Translations under genes and position numbers: made by a program
Assembly: GCA_003671195.1 (NCBI GenBank)
Contig: QWPJ01000176.1
Span: forward strand, 1-39,573
Length of the DNA stretch: 39,573 bases
Reading direction: 5' to 3'
From: Planctomycetota bacterium
Lineage (GTDB): Bacteria; Planctomycetota; Planctomycetia; Pirellulales; Pirellulaceae
Shown here: positions 23,356 through 31,889 of the stretch, piece after piece
How the letters are laid out: each line of letters starts with the position of its first letter
Position numbering within the stretch: position 1 is the stretch's first letter
The notes under the pieces: model-generated
What the model saw: only the letters and a program-made list of their open reading frames with translations
What the model was told of the DNA's origin: nothing
Database searches by the model: none

Positions 23356-25788
23356 ATGAACAACGCGAGCACTTGGAAACTACCGACACCGATCCGACAC
23401 AAACTCTCGGAACTCCGAGGATTGATTAGCCGAGTCATCGCCACCCAAGGGCTGGTGGTCCTGCTGACTTGGTTACTGGGTTCCTTTTTCGTCTTTGGGT
23501 TGATCGATTATCTTCCGACGCGGTTTGGTTCGGACGAGTCGCCGCGAATCGTTCGGGTGATCATGCTCATGATCATCGCCGCCGGTGCCGCATGGATTCT
23601 ACACCATTTTTTTTGGAATCGATGGCTCGTCTCCTGGAGCGATTCGGCCTTGGCCTTAGCGATCGAACGTCGCTATCCGGAGTTTCAAAGCACGTTGGTC
23701 ACCGCGGTCCAAGCCGCCAGTCCGACGGCCAAGTTGCAAGCGAAGGATCTCGATGCGATCGAGCATCCGAATCGCCCCGGCATGATCGAGCTTGCTGCAA
23801 AGCAAGCTGTCGAGAAGATATCGTCGATCGATGTGCGATCCTTGGTCCGACTCTCGACGCTTCAGCTCGAGCTCGGGATCCTAGCCGGCGTCGTCTGCTT
23901 GACGGGTCTCGGAGCGATGTTGCATCCGGACCTGGCCTCGCACTGGGCCAAGCGCCTCTATGGGCTGTCCGATGCGCCCTGGCCTCGCCGAACATCGCTG
24001 AGCGTGCAGGGACTTGAGATGGACGTCCCACCCTTTACCAATTCGCCGACCCGCGAACGGTACTTGGTACGAATCGAAGAGAATCGGCTCTTGGCACCCA
24101 AGGGCTCTTCGGTTCGATTGAAAGCCACCGCCAAGGATCTGCTTTCAGAACCTTATGATCAGTGCGCTTTTCATTACAAAGACCGAGCGGGGAATCGAGG
24201 TCGCGCCAGCATGCTCAGCTACTCCAACGCCAATCCACGCGATTTTATCCTCGATGGCCCACCCTTAGAGGCCATCAACGATACTCTGTGGTTCTCCCTG
24301 GTTGGGGGCGATGCGAGGCTCTCGAATTTAGTGCTTGAAACGGTCGATGCTCCCTTGGCCGTCGCAACGTATGTCGACGTCCAATACCCGACCTACCTGC
24401 AGCGTTCGACCAAAACCACCTGGGGCAACGAACGGCTCGAGTTCCGAAACGGCATGCGGCTTCCTCAGGGTACCCAAGTCGGCTTTTGGATAAGGGCCAA
24501 TAAACCGATCCGCAAATGCGATGTGATGCAAGTCCGTGGAGTGGAATCCCAAGAGGCAACAACGCAGTTTACCGTCGAGCTGGAAAAGCCAGTCACGGAA
24601 TTCGCGATTCCATCGGCGGTCCTGCTTGGAAATCTGTTCGTCGAGATCCGTCTATGGGACGACCAAGGACTTTGCGCCACGCGCGTCCAACCCTTGGTCA
24701 TCGCAGCGACGGCTGACAACGTTCCTGAAATCGATTTGGTGCTCGAGGGTATCTCCACAGCGATCACGGAAAACGCAAAACTTCCGATTCGGAGCAAAAT
24801 CAAAGACGATTACGATCTGAAAGAAGCTTGGGTCGAGACCATCATCGATGAGCAGGAACCCTTGAAATCCGAATTGCAATTGGGAACCTCAGGGGACGGC
24901 CAATCGCAGATCGGACAAATGGATATCGATCTCAAAGCCATGCGCGAGGCAGGCCAGAGTACCCCAGCAGTCGGCTCGACGTATTGGCTCGCAGTCGGTG
25001 CGACCGATTACTTTGATGTACCCCTGAGTCCTGATGCAGCGCCGATCGAGCACGTTGGGCGTTCGACCCCAATCCAATTGAGCGTCGTGAGCCAAGACCA
25101 GTTTTTGGTTCTGCTCGATCGCCGAGAAGCCGCCATGCGGCGACGGCTCGAACAGATCATCAGCGAACTGGGACAACTTCGGGACCTGCTCGTGCTGACC
25201 AACAAGAACAACAGATCTCCGCAAGAGACGGCCCAAGAGACGACCCAGGAGGACGCCTCGGCCCGATCTGCCGAGCGACCGCAGGCCCAAGAGCAGGAGT
25301 CCAAGGAGTCGAAGGAACAGGCCAAGGCCAGGATTTTGCTTTTGCGGTCCCAGCAAGCGGCCGCTCAGGTGGCCAAGTCCGAGGGGGAGCTCAAAGGTGT
25401 CTTGAGCGAAATATCCTTGCTCGTCGCAGAACTGATCAACAATCGAATCGACAGCAAGGACCGACGCGATCGGCTCGGGGACAAAATCAAAACGCCTTTG
25501 TCGAATCTGATCGATACGAAGTGGAAACCCTTTGCCCAAGATATCGAAGGGTTCGAGACATCGTTGGCCAAATGGTCGCCGGAGGAATTCGCCGGCAAGA
25601 TCGACAGTGCCATCGTTCAGAATAATGAAATGATCGTAGCTCTCAATGCGATCTTATCGGACATGATTGAAATCCAAGATCTCAATGAAATCATCGATCG
25701 GGTCCGAGGCTTGCTCGATCAGCAGTCGAAAACCCTCGATCGTACCAAGCAAGAGCAGAAGAAAAGCACCTTGGATCTGCTGAAGTAA
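23356..25788 (+). CDS. DUF4175-like membrane protein
   Basis: The protein is 810 residues. Two membrane helices lie near 31-50 and 68-88 and a third near 172-190. A long periplasmic part follows, with Ig-like strand patterns ('SVRLKATAKDLLSEPYDQCAFHYKDRAG', 'YVDVQYPTYLQRSTKTTW', 'SKIKDDYDLKEAWVETIID'). The last 200 residues are charged and coiled-coil-like, with a Gln/Glu/Ser-rich linker near 615-655. In planctomycetes and related bacteria DUF4175-type genes usually stand in a MoxR/DUF58/von Willebrand operon. Here only the downstream coiled-coil gene accompanies it, 23 bases away. Its role is unknown, perhaps envelope integrity. The promoter appears to leave no 5' leader. Confidence 0.8.
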   Translation: MNNASTWKLPTPIRHKLSELRGLISRVIATQGLVVLLTWLLGSFFVFGLIDYLPTRFGSDESPRIVRVIMLMIIAAGAAWILHHFFWNRWLVSWSDSALALAIERRYPEFQSTLVTAVQAASPTAKLQAKDLDAIEHPNRPGMIELAAKQAVEKISSIDVRSLVRLSTLQLELGILAGVVCLTGLGAMLHPDLASHWAKRLYGLSDAPWPRRTSLSVQGLEMDVPPFTNSPTRERYLVRIEENRLLAPKGSSVRLKATAKDLLSEPYDQCAFHYKDRAGNRGRASMLSYSNANPRDFILDGPPLEAINDTLWFSLVGGDARLSNLVLETVDAPLAVATYVDVQYPTYLQRSTKTTWGNERLEFRNGMRLPQGTQVGFWIRANKPIRKCDVMQVRGVESQEATTQFTVELEKPVTEFAIPSAVLLGNLFVEIRLWDDQGLCATRVQPLVIAATADNVPEIDLVLEGISTAITENAKLPIRSKIKDDYDLKEAWVETIIDEQEPLKSELQLGTSGDGQSQIGQMDIDLKAMREAGQSTPAVGSTYWLAVGATDYFDVPLSPDAAPIEHVGRSTPIQLSVVSQDQFLVLLDRREAAMRRRLEQIISELGQLRDLLVLTNKNNRSPQETAQETTQEDASARSAERPQAQEQESKESKEQAKARILLLRSQQAAAQVAKSEGELKGVLSEISLLVAELINNRIDSKDRRDRLGDKIKTPLSNLIDTKWKPFAQDIEGFETSLAKWSPEEFAGKIDSAIVQNNEMIVALNAILSDMIEIQDLNEIIDRVRGLLDQQSKTLDRTKQEQKKSTLDLLK

Positions 25789-25811
25789 CCCAAACCCGTC
25801 CGGAGTCGGCC

Positions 25812-27590
25812 ATGAATTCTCTCACCCTAAGTCGAGTCGCTCAGCGTGCCACCCTGTTGGCTCTGATCGCCCTGGGTAGCTTGTGCGTCCAAACGGTACA
25901 GAGCCAGGAAGCCAACAGTGCGATTGAGGAACTGCAAAAAGAGCAGAAGGCTCTCGCGACGCAATACGCCAACCTTGAAGAGGTGTTTTTGCGCATGAGC
26001 CAACTCGAGGGGGTAACGAATCCGACGCGCGCTGCACTGTTGATGCAAGCGGCTCAGATGAGCAAGCAGATGGCTACCCAACAGCGCATGAGCCAAGCGA
26101 GTGATTTGCTTGCCAAGGGGCAATACTCTCGGGCCATCCCCGAACAGGAAGCCAGTCGAGAGAACCTAAAAAAATTGCTTGAGTTGCTCCAAAGCGAGAA
26201 CCGCTCCTCGAGGATCAAGGATGAACGCAAGCGGCTCGAAGATGTCCTGAAGGATATTCGCCGAATCGAAAATATCCAGCGAGCCACCCGTGGCCGGACC
26301 GAAGCTGGGCAGGACAAGGACAGCGCCGCGGAAGACCAGAAGGACCTGGAAAAGCAACTCGAAACGGCCGAAAACGACCTGAGCGACAAGGGCGACAAGA
26401 GCGACAAGAGCGACAAGAGCGAGAAGGGCGAGAAGGGCGAGAAGGGCGAGAAGGGCGAGCAGGGCGAGCAGGTCGACAAGGGCGACAAGGGAGAGAAGGG
26501 AGAGAAGGGCGAACAGAGCGACAAGACCGACAAGGGCGACAAGTCTGGAAAGCAAGAGAAGACCGATCCGTCTGATCCGACCGATCCGACCGATCCGTCT
26601 GGAAAGCAAGAGAAGACCGATCCGTCTGATCCGTCCGATCCGTCTGATCCGTCGGGAAAGCAAGAGAAGTCCGATCCGACCGATCCGTCGGGAAAGCAAG
26701 AAAAGAGCACGCAGGGCGAGAAATCCAATAAGCCCCCGAGCAAAGAAGAGCAGGCCAAGGAGCGGGTTCAAAAGGCGCGCGAGCGGATGCAGAAGGCCGA
26801 GAAGAATCTTCGTGCGGAGAAACGCAAAGAGGCTATCGAAGAGCAGCAGCAGGCCGAAGAGGAGTTGCAGCAAGCGATCGCCGAGCTCGAAAAGATTCTG
26901 ATGCAGTTGCGCGAAGAGGAAATCGAGCGGACGCTTGTGGATTTAGAGACGCGGCTCAAGCGGATGTCGGAATGGGAAACGACGATTCGCCAAGCGACCG
27001 AGAAGCTTGAGAAGCTCTCGGGTGAGGACAAGGACCGTCAGTTGGAGATTCAGGCGAGCAAGCTCTCGACCGAACAGCTCAAAGTGGCCATGGAAGGACA
27101 GCGCGCTATGCTGTTGCTCAAGGATGAAGGGTCGAGCCAAGCTTTTCCTGAGGCTTTAGAGCAGGTCATCGCCGATGCGCAGTTGGTGGTCAATCGGCTT
27201 GTTGCTTCGGACGTCTCGGCCAGCACCCAATCGATCCAAGATGAGATCCTCGGAGCCTTAGACGAGATGATCGAGTCGCTTCAAGAGGTTCAAAAGAAGC
27301 GTGACGAGAAAAAGCAGCAGAATCAGAGGCAGGGGCCTTCTGACTCCGGAGGTCAGCAGCAAGAAGAGTCGCTCGTCGGTAAGATCGCCGAGTTGCGATT
27401 GATCAAGACCTTGCAGATGCGGGTCAATCGCCGTACGGGTCGATTGGCCGACGAGTCGAATCAGGGGGAGGACTTGATCGGGCAGGTGACCGATTCGCGG
27501 TTGCAGGAAGAGCTTCGGGAGTTGGCAAAAAGGCAGGAGAAGATTCAGAGCGTCACTCGCGACATCCTCTTGGAGGCGGCCAAGCAGTAG
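25812..27590 (+). CDS. Exported charged coiled-coil protein with tripeptide repeats
   Basis: The protein is 592 residues. GGAG six bases before the ATG supports the start. A signal peptide (residues 1-31, ending near 'VQSQEA') is followed by helical, Glu/Lys/Gln-rich sequence predicted as coiled coil ('AIEELQKEQKALATQYANLEEVFLRM'). Residues about 190-303 are a low-complexity tract of three-residue units of the form [D/E]-[K/Q/P]-[G/S/T]: DKS, EKG, DKG, then DPS/DPT blocks separated by GKQ-EK. More coiled coil follows to the end. It follows the DUF4175-like gene by 23 bases and probably works with it in the periplasm. Convergent ppk1 begins only 15 bases after the stop. The function is unknown. 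Confidence 0.8.
   Translation: MNSLTLSRVAQRATLLALIALGSLCVQTVQSQEANSAIEELQKEQKALATQYANLEEVFLRMSQLEGVTNPTRAALLMQAAQMSKQMATQQRMSQASDLLAKGQYSRAIPEQEASRENLKKLLELLQSENRSSRIKDERKRLEDVLKDIRRIENIQRATRGRTEAGQDKDSAAEDQKDLEKQLETAENDLSDKGDKSDKSDKSEKGEKGEKGEKGEQGEQVDKGDKGEKGEKGEQSDKTDKGDKSGKQEKTDPSDPTDPTDPSGKQEKTDPSDPSDPSDPSGKQEKSDPTDPSGKQEKSTQGEKSNKPPSKEEQAKERVQKARERMQKAEKNLRAEKRKEAIEEQQQAEEELQQAIAELEKILMQLREEEIERTLVDLETRLKRMSEWETTIRQATEKLEKLSGEDKDRQLEIQASKLSTEQLKVAMEGQRAMLLLKDEGSSQAFPEALEQVIADAQLVVNRLVASDVSASTQSIQDEILGALDEMIESLQEVQKKRDEKKQQNQRQGPSDSGGQQQEESLVGKIAELRLIKTLQMRVNRRTGRLADESNQGEDLIGQVTDSRLQEELRELAKRQEKIQSVTRDILLEAAKQ
26383..26706 (+). repeat. 9-bp-unit tandem repeat in the coiled-coil gene
   Basis: Units such as GACAAGAGC and GAGAAGGGC repeat in frame, then GATCCGTCT/GATCCGACC blocks alternate with GGAAAGCAAGAGAAG. 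The latter occurs four times, giving a higher-order repeat. Such tracts expand by slippage. Confidence 0.9.
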
Positions 27591-27605
27591 TCGCTGATGA
27601 GCTGA

Positions 27606-29714
27606 TTATTGGTGGGGCAGGTGGGGTTCGAACTTGCTCCGTGTTGCGAGCTCTGCGGCTTTGACGCTATTGACGGAGGATTGATAGAGCTGTTTTTGGG
27701 CTCTGAGCTGGCTTTGGCCTGGGATGGGTTCGAGGCGTTCGTAGCTCCCATCTGCTGTGAGCTTCCAAGCATTTTGGTTGTCTTGGAAATAGGTAGCTAG
27801 GATGTCGATGAGTTTTTGTTTGCTCGCTGGGTCTTCGATGGGGGTTAGCAGTTCGATCCGTCGGTCGAGGGATCTTGGCATCCAGTCGGCGCTGGAGATG
27901 AACACCGCATCTTGGCCGCCATGGCAAAAGTGGATGATGCGAGCGTGTTCGAGGAATCGGTCGACGATGCTCACGACCGAGATGTTCTCGCTCAAGCCTT
28001 CGACGCCGGGTTTCAGGCAGCAGATGCCTCGGATATTGAGTCGAACCACGACCCCTGCGCGGCTGGCGCGGTACATGGCTTGGATGATTTCCGGGTCGAC
28101 CAGCGCATTGAGCTTGGCATAGATAAAAGCTTTTTGGCCTTGGAGCCTTCGTTGCGTTTCCTCTTCGATCATTGAGATGAGTTTTTTGCGGAGTCCCAAG
28201 GGAGCCGACTCGAGCAGTTCGTAGGGCTGCGGTTGGCTGTAGCCGGTAATGGCATTGAAGAACGCCGAGGCATCTTTGCCAAGGGATTCGTTGCAGGTCA
28301 GGTAGCTGATATCGCTGTACATCCGCGAGGTCGATTCGTTGTAATTGCCGGTGCCGAAGTGAACGTAGCGAACGATTCCATCGACTTCTCGTCGCACGAC
28401 GATGCAGACTTTGGCATGGGTTTTGAGTCCTCGCACGCCGTAGATGACTTGGACTCCCGATCGTTCGAGTTCGCGCGCCCAGACCATGTTTCGCGCTTCG
28501 TCAAACCGCGCTTTGAGCTCGACGACAACCGTGACGTATTTCCCAAGTTCTGCGGCCCGTTTGAGGGAAGCGACAATGGGACTTTTCCGGCTCGTGCGAT
28601 AGAGGGTTTGTTTGATGGCCAGAACGTCCGGGTCGTTGGCGGCTTCTTCGACCAAGCGGACGACTGGTTCGAAGCTCTCGTAGGGATGGCACAAGAGGAT
28701 GTCTTGGGCAGCGATGTTCTCGAACATCGATTTGGTCGAATCGATCTGAGGGGAGCGTTGGGGTGGCCAGACGGTATCCCTGAGCGTGGGAAATCCATCG
28801 ATTTCGATGATGCTCATCAGGGCGGAAAGATCTAGCGGGCCAGGGATCTTGAACACGTCGCGCTGGTCCAACCCGAGTTTCTCAATCAGAAAACTCAAGG
28901 TCGCTTCGGAGGCGTTTGCGTCGATTTCCAGTCGCACAAAGTCCGCCGATCGGCGGGAGCTCAGGACCTCCTCCATCCCTAGAATCAGGTCCGAGGCGCT
29001 GTCCTCACGGACCGAGACGTCGGCATTGCGAGTGACCCGAAAGGCGATGCATTCCTCGACCCGTTTGCCAGGGTAGTACTGCTCGACGAAGTGGCTCACG
29101 ACATCCTCGAGCATCGCATAGTTGTAGGTGCCCCGATCCCCCGGGAGCTTGACGAAGCGGGAGAGTGTTTTACCGATGGGGATGAATGCAAAACGATGGG
29201 GTGCGTCCTGGTCGCCGCTTGCCATACGGACGCATAGATAAAAGCCCAAGTTCGACAGGAGCGGGAAGGGAGCATCGGGGTCCAGGTCCATCGGTGAGAG
29301 GACCGGATAGACTTCTTGCTCGAAGAACCTCTGCAGAGATTCTCTGCACAGCGCATTGGCCTTCGCGGAGATGACCCGGGTGATCCCCTCTTGCTGCAAA
29401 ATCGGTTCGATCGAATTCAGGAAGCATTCGTATTGGTCAGAGATGATCGTGTTGACCTTCGTATAGACCGCGTCGAGCTGCTCGGTGACCGTCGCGCCGC
29501 TGGGGTCTGGCGCATCGATCCCTTGGGCCTGTTGCAATTGCAGACCGCCGACTCGAACCATGAAAAACTCGTCCATGTTGCTCGACGTTATCGCCAGGAA
29601 CTTGAGCCGTTCGAGCACGGGCACCTTGGCGTACTGAGCTTGATTCAAAACGCGTTGGTTGAACTTCAACCAACTGAGTTCACGGTTGATGTAGTGGTTT
29701 GGATCTGATTTCAT
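27606..29714 (-). CDS. ppk1: Polyphosphate kinase 1
   Basis: PPK1 reversibly transfers the terminal phosphate of ATP to a growing polyphosphate chain. The protein is 702 residues, the usual length. It opens with 'YINRELSWLKFNQRVLNQA', the N-terminal signature. The catalytic region shows 'IKQTLYRTSRKSPIV', 'VELKARFDEARNMVWARELERSGVQVIYGVRGLKTHAKVCIVVRRE' (with the active-site HAK) and 'YVHFGTGNYNESTSRMYSDI'. The second phospholipase-D-like half has 'KLNALVDPEIIQAMYRASRAGV'. The ATG at 29714 is divergent from a small exported-protein gene. The gene stands alone on its strand; no exopolyphosphatase (ppx) gene is nearby. Its 3' end lies 15 bases from the convergent coiled-coil gene. Confidence 0.98.
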   Translation of the reverse strand: MKSDPNHYINRELSWLKFNQRVLNQAQYAKVPVLERLKFLAITSSNMDEFFMVRVGGLQLQQAQGIDAPDPSGATVTEQLDAVYTKVNTIISDQYECFLNSIEPILQQEGITRVISAKANALCRESLQRFFEQEVYPVLSPMDLDPDAPFPLLSNLGFYLCVRMASGDQDAPHRFAFIPIGKTLSRFVKLPGDRGTYNYAMLEDVVSHFVEQYYPGKRVEECIAFRVTRNADVSVREDSASDLILGMEEVLSSRRSADFVRLEIDANASEATLSFLIEKLGLDQRDVFKIPGPLDLSALMSIIEIDGFPTLRDTVWPPQRSPQIDSTKSMFENIAAQDILLCHPYESFEPVVRLVEEAANDPDVLAIKQTLYRTSRKSPIVASLKRAAELGKYVTVVVELKARFDEARNMVWARELERSGVQVIYGVRGLKTHAKVCIVVRREVDGIVRYVHFGTGNYNESTSRMYSDISYLTCNESLGKDASAFFNAITGYSQPQPYELLESAPLGLRKKLISMIEEETQRRLQGQKAFIYAKLNALVDPEIIQAMYRASRAGVVVRLNIRGICCLKPGVEGLSENISVVSIVDRFLEHARIIHFCHGGQDAVFISSADWMPRSLDRRIELLTPIEDPASKQKLIDILATYFQDNQNAWKLTADGSYERLEPIPGQSQLRAQKQLYQSSVNSVKAAELATRSKFEPHLPHQ

Positions 29715-29869
29715 GGTCGCGACATTCTACCCAAAACCATCGGTTTTCCGCAGGGGCAAATCGCCCTGGCCGTGCCGAGCCAATCCCGATACACTCGAAA
29801 TCCGGAATCTTCTAACCCAATCTGAAATCTCCTTAGTGCGGTCTCGGCCTTGCCCCGAACCGATCGATC

Positions 29870-30445
29870 ATGAAATTCACTGGATTGATTCTCATGTGCG
29901 CCGCCAGCAGCTTGGCGCTTTTGCTCCCAGCCCTTGGGGTCGTGAAATTTCCGGTGCTCGACAACCGGATCGTAGCAGGGGGTGCTCCTGGGTCGGATCC
30001 GGAGCTGGCCCCGGCGTCCTCTGCGGCGTCCTCTGCGCCCTATTCTGCACCCTATTCTGCGGCATCGGCCCGCTCGGGAACGCAAAACCAAGGGCTACCG
30101 GGGCAGTTACTTGGGCAGCTACCGGGGAAATTACCGGGGCAGCTACCGGGCTTTCCCGACGGCAGCCGAGCTGGGAATTCCGCAGGAGAGTCCAATGGGC
30201 TTGGGAATGGCGACCCTGGAACCACCGCCGGATTGCTGGCCGCTGCGCAAGCATCGGTACAGAGCGAGCCTGAGGGGAATTTGGACGGATCTCAGAACCC
30301 CAATCGCCAAAGGCTCGGTCGCATTCCGTTTACCGAAATTCCCTCGCAGCGGCTCGGATTGGGGGTCTGGCTACTGCTGGTCCCAGTTCAGTTTCTCGGG
30401 CTCGGCATGTGGACCTTCGGGACCAGCCCAAAGCGTGGGAAGTAG
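29870..30445 (+). CDS. Small exported or membrane protein with LPG repeats
   Basis: The 191-residue frame starts MKFTGLILMCAASSLALLLPALG, a good signal peptide or membrane anchor. A low-complexity Ala/Ser/Pro part follows, then a short repeat of QLPG units (QLLGQLPGKLPGQLPG) encoded by near-identical 15-base DNA. A second hydrophobic stretch lies near residues 164-182 ('VWLLLVPVQFLGLGMWTFG'). No domain is recognised. Support comes from the signal, the terminal helix and the in-frame repeat. Against it, overlapping frames are also open. It is divergent from ppk1 and ends 34 bases before the convergent TIM-barrel gene. Confidence 0.5.
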   Translation: MKFTGLILMCAASSLALLLPALGVVKFPVLDNRIVAGGAPGSDPELAPASSAASSAPYSAPYSAASARSGTQNQGLPGQLLGQLPGKLPGQLPGFPDGSRAGNSAGESNGLGNGDPGTTAGLLAAAQASVQSEPEGNLDGSQNPNRQRLGRIPFTEIPSQRLGLGVWLLLVPVQFLGLGMWTFGTSPKRGK

Positions 30446-30479
30446 CCGAGTCCCTTTTTTGCCCGTCGTGGGGTCTTTG

Positions 30480-31481
30480 TTAGACTCCAAAAGCTTTTTG
30501 CATTTGCTCTCGGACGAGCGTCAATCGATCGACTCCCCCGCCGCCGACTTCGGCTGTCGTCCAGCCGCTCCAGCCGATGTCGTCGAGTCCCATTCGGACT
30601 TGATCCCAAGGAACATCGTCTTCGGGAGAGGTGATATCGACGAATTTATTTTTGGCTCTGCTGAAGCCTTTGACGTCGAGTTTCACGGCGCGGTGAGCGA
30701 AGGCGTTGAGCCAGTCGCGAGGCTGACCGTACTTCCAGTGGTTTCCGATGTCGTAGTACATTCCAACCCATGGGCTTTTGAAGCTATCGACGAAGTCGAT
30801 GAATCGGTTGGGGCTTTGTTCTGGGGGTGCATCGTGATCGTAGTGGAGTTTGTTCCAGACGTTCTCGATCAAGATAGGTTGGCCCAAGGAGGCGGCCAGG
30901 GGCAGGAGTTTCTTGATCTCCTGTTTTGCTCGCTGGTTGACCTCGGATTCGGTGCCGTCATCGCCTCGGCCGACGACGATCAGTACGCCGCTTCCGCCGA
31001 TGGCGTGTGCAACGCGTAGGCAATGGGTGATATTGGCTACCCCTGCGGCTCGAACTTCGGGATCGGCGCTGGTGAGTCGTTTGTCCCAGTGCGCATGGTT
31101 GATCGCATTGTGACAGAATACGCCTGATTCTTGGACCGCTGCGCGCGCTTCTTCGACGGTGAAGCGACCTGCTTCGTCAAAGTCGACCCCATCGAAGCCC
31201 GCTTGTTTGGCCAGCCCGAGCCGTTGAGCGAGGGTGATGGGTTTTCCATCGATGTCCCCTTTGATCATCGAAAGTTTGCACGACAAGAGAATTCGCTTCT
31301 CTGGGGGCGTGATCCACTTCGATGCGGAAGCTTGGGGTTGCTCTTGGGCTTGGGCGTTTTTCCAAGATCCTGAGAGAGAGCCTGAGATCGCTGCGGTGGA
31401 GATGGCCGCAAGGGTCAGAAAGCCTCGGCGGCTGGAGGCTTGGCAATTCGAATCGTCGGTTTTCATCGGCTCGTTGTGCAT
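30480..31481 (-). CDS. Tat-exported sugar-phosphate-isomerase-like TIM-barrel protein
   Basis: The protein is 333 residues. A Tat-like signal is visible as SSRRGFLTLAA near residues 17-27, followed by a hydrophobic stretch. The mature part matches the xylose-isomerase/AP-endonuclease-2 TIM-barrel family: 'RLGLAKQAGFDGVDFDEAG', 'GVANITHCLRVAHAIGGSGVLIVVG', 'QPILIENVWNKLHYDHDA', 'WVGMYYDIGNHWKYG', 'VKLDVKGFSRAKN' and 'WSGWTTAEVGGG'. The Glu and Asp at strand ends could bind a divalent metal. Planctomycetes have many exported members of unknown substrate, probably acting on sugars. ATG at 31481 or 31466 (MKTDD) are both possible starts. Confidence 0.88.
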   Translation of the reverse strand: MHNEPMKTDDSNCQASSRRGFLTLAAISTAAISGSLSGSWKNAQAQEQPQASASKWITPPEKRILLSCKLSMIKGDIDGKPITLAQRLGLAKQAGFDGVDFDEAGRFTVEEARAAVQESGVFCHNAINHAHWDKRLTSADPEVRAAGVANITHCLRVAHAIGGSGVLIVVGRGDDGTESEVNQRAKQEIKKLLPLAASLGQPILIENVWNKLHYDHDAPPEQSPNRFIDFVDSFKSPWVGMYYDIGNHWKYGQPRDWLNAFAHRAVKLDVKGFSRAKNKFVDITSPEDDVPWDQVRMGLDDIGWSGWTTAEVGGGGVDRLTLVREQMQKAFGV

Positions 31482-31620
31482 TGCTCGTTAGGTACCTGTC
31501 AAGGGAGGGGAATGGGCGTGAGAATTCTCAAAATCTATCGACCGTGGTGACCGATGTCGCCGGAGACCACGACTCAACAAGTCATGAAATCACCGGCGGC
31601 GACTTCGGCGCACCAAATTG

Positions 31621-31680
31621 CTCGTGCTCGTGCTCGTACTCGTACTCGTGCTCGTGCTCGTACTCGTGCTCGTGCTCGCT
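31621..31680. repeat. CTCGTR hexamer tandem array
   Basis: Nine successive hexamers are CTCGTG or CTCGTA (pattern G,G,A,A,G,G,A,G,G at the sixth base) and a tenth is CTCGCT. The units run without interruption. Confidence 0.95.
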
Positions 31681-31773
31681 TTGATTTAGTATAGCAATCC
31701 AGCCGATTGGTCCGCAAGTTACCGCGAACCGCTTGGATCAACGTTCGGCATCGCCGCAGTTCCAACAGCCATC

Positions 31774-31839
31774 GAGTACGAGTACCGTCCGCCGCGGCGG
31801 ACTGAGTACCGCTTCGCTGAGTACCGCTTCGCTGAGTAC
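31774..31839. repeat. GAGTAC units, palindrome and 15-bp duplication
   Basis: Two GAGTAC units (31774-31785) are followed by the perfect 16-base palindrome GTCCGCCGCGGCGGAC (31787-31802). Then come two identical 15-base units TGAGTACCGCTTCGC (31803-31832) and a partial third. GAGTAC is the complement of the GTACTC in the array 150 bases away, so the two repeats may share an origin. Confidence 0.9.
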
Positions 31840-31889
31840 GAATACGAGGAAATCCGATGCGAGGCGCGAACGGATTCCCACGGAGTGTA

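Larger units (their letters stand above)
31482..31889. other. Repeat-rich intergenic region
   Basis: About 400 bases between two leftward genes hold three kinds of repeat, listed separately: a CTCGTR hexamer array, GAGTAC units and a perfect palindrome. Outside them nothing is recognised. Open frames through the array encode simple RARV or CSYS runs and are not believed to be genes. Confidence 0.6.

Noticed and set aside
26054..26873. Long minus-strand frames opposite the coiled-coil gene
   Set aside because: They translate the charged repeat antisense into Leu/Phe/Ser-rich runs without start signals or domains.
27606..27640. Possible tRNA 3' end (GGTTCGAAC)
   Set aside because: It is the C-terminal coding part of ppk1, and no cloverleaf is visible.
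31621..31680. CRISPR array
   Set aside because: The units are six bases with no spacers of constant length, and there are no cas genes in the window; it is a simple tandem repeat.
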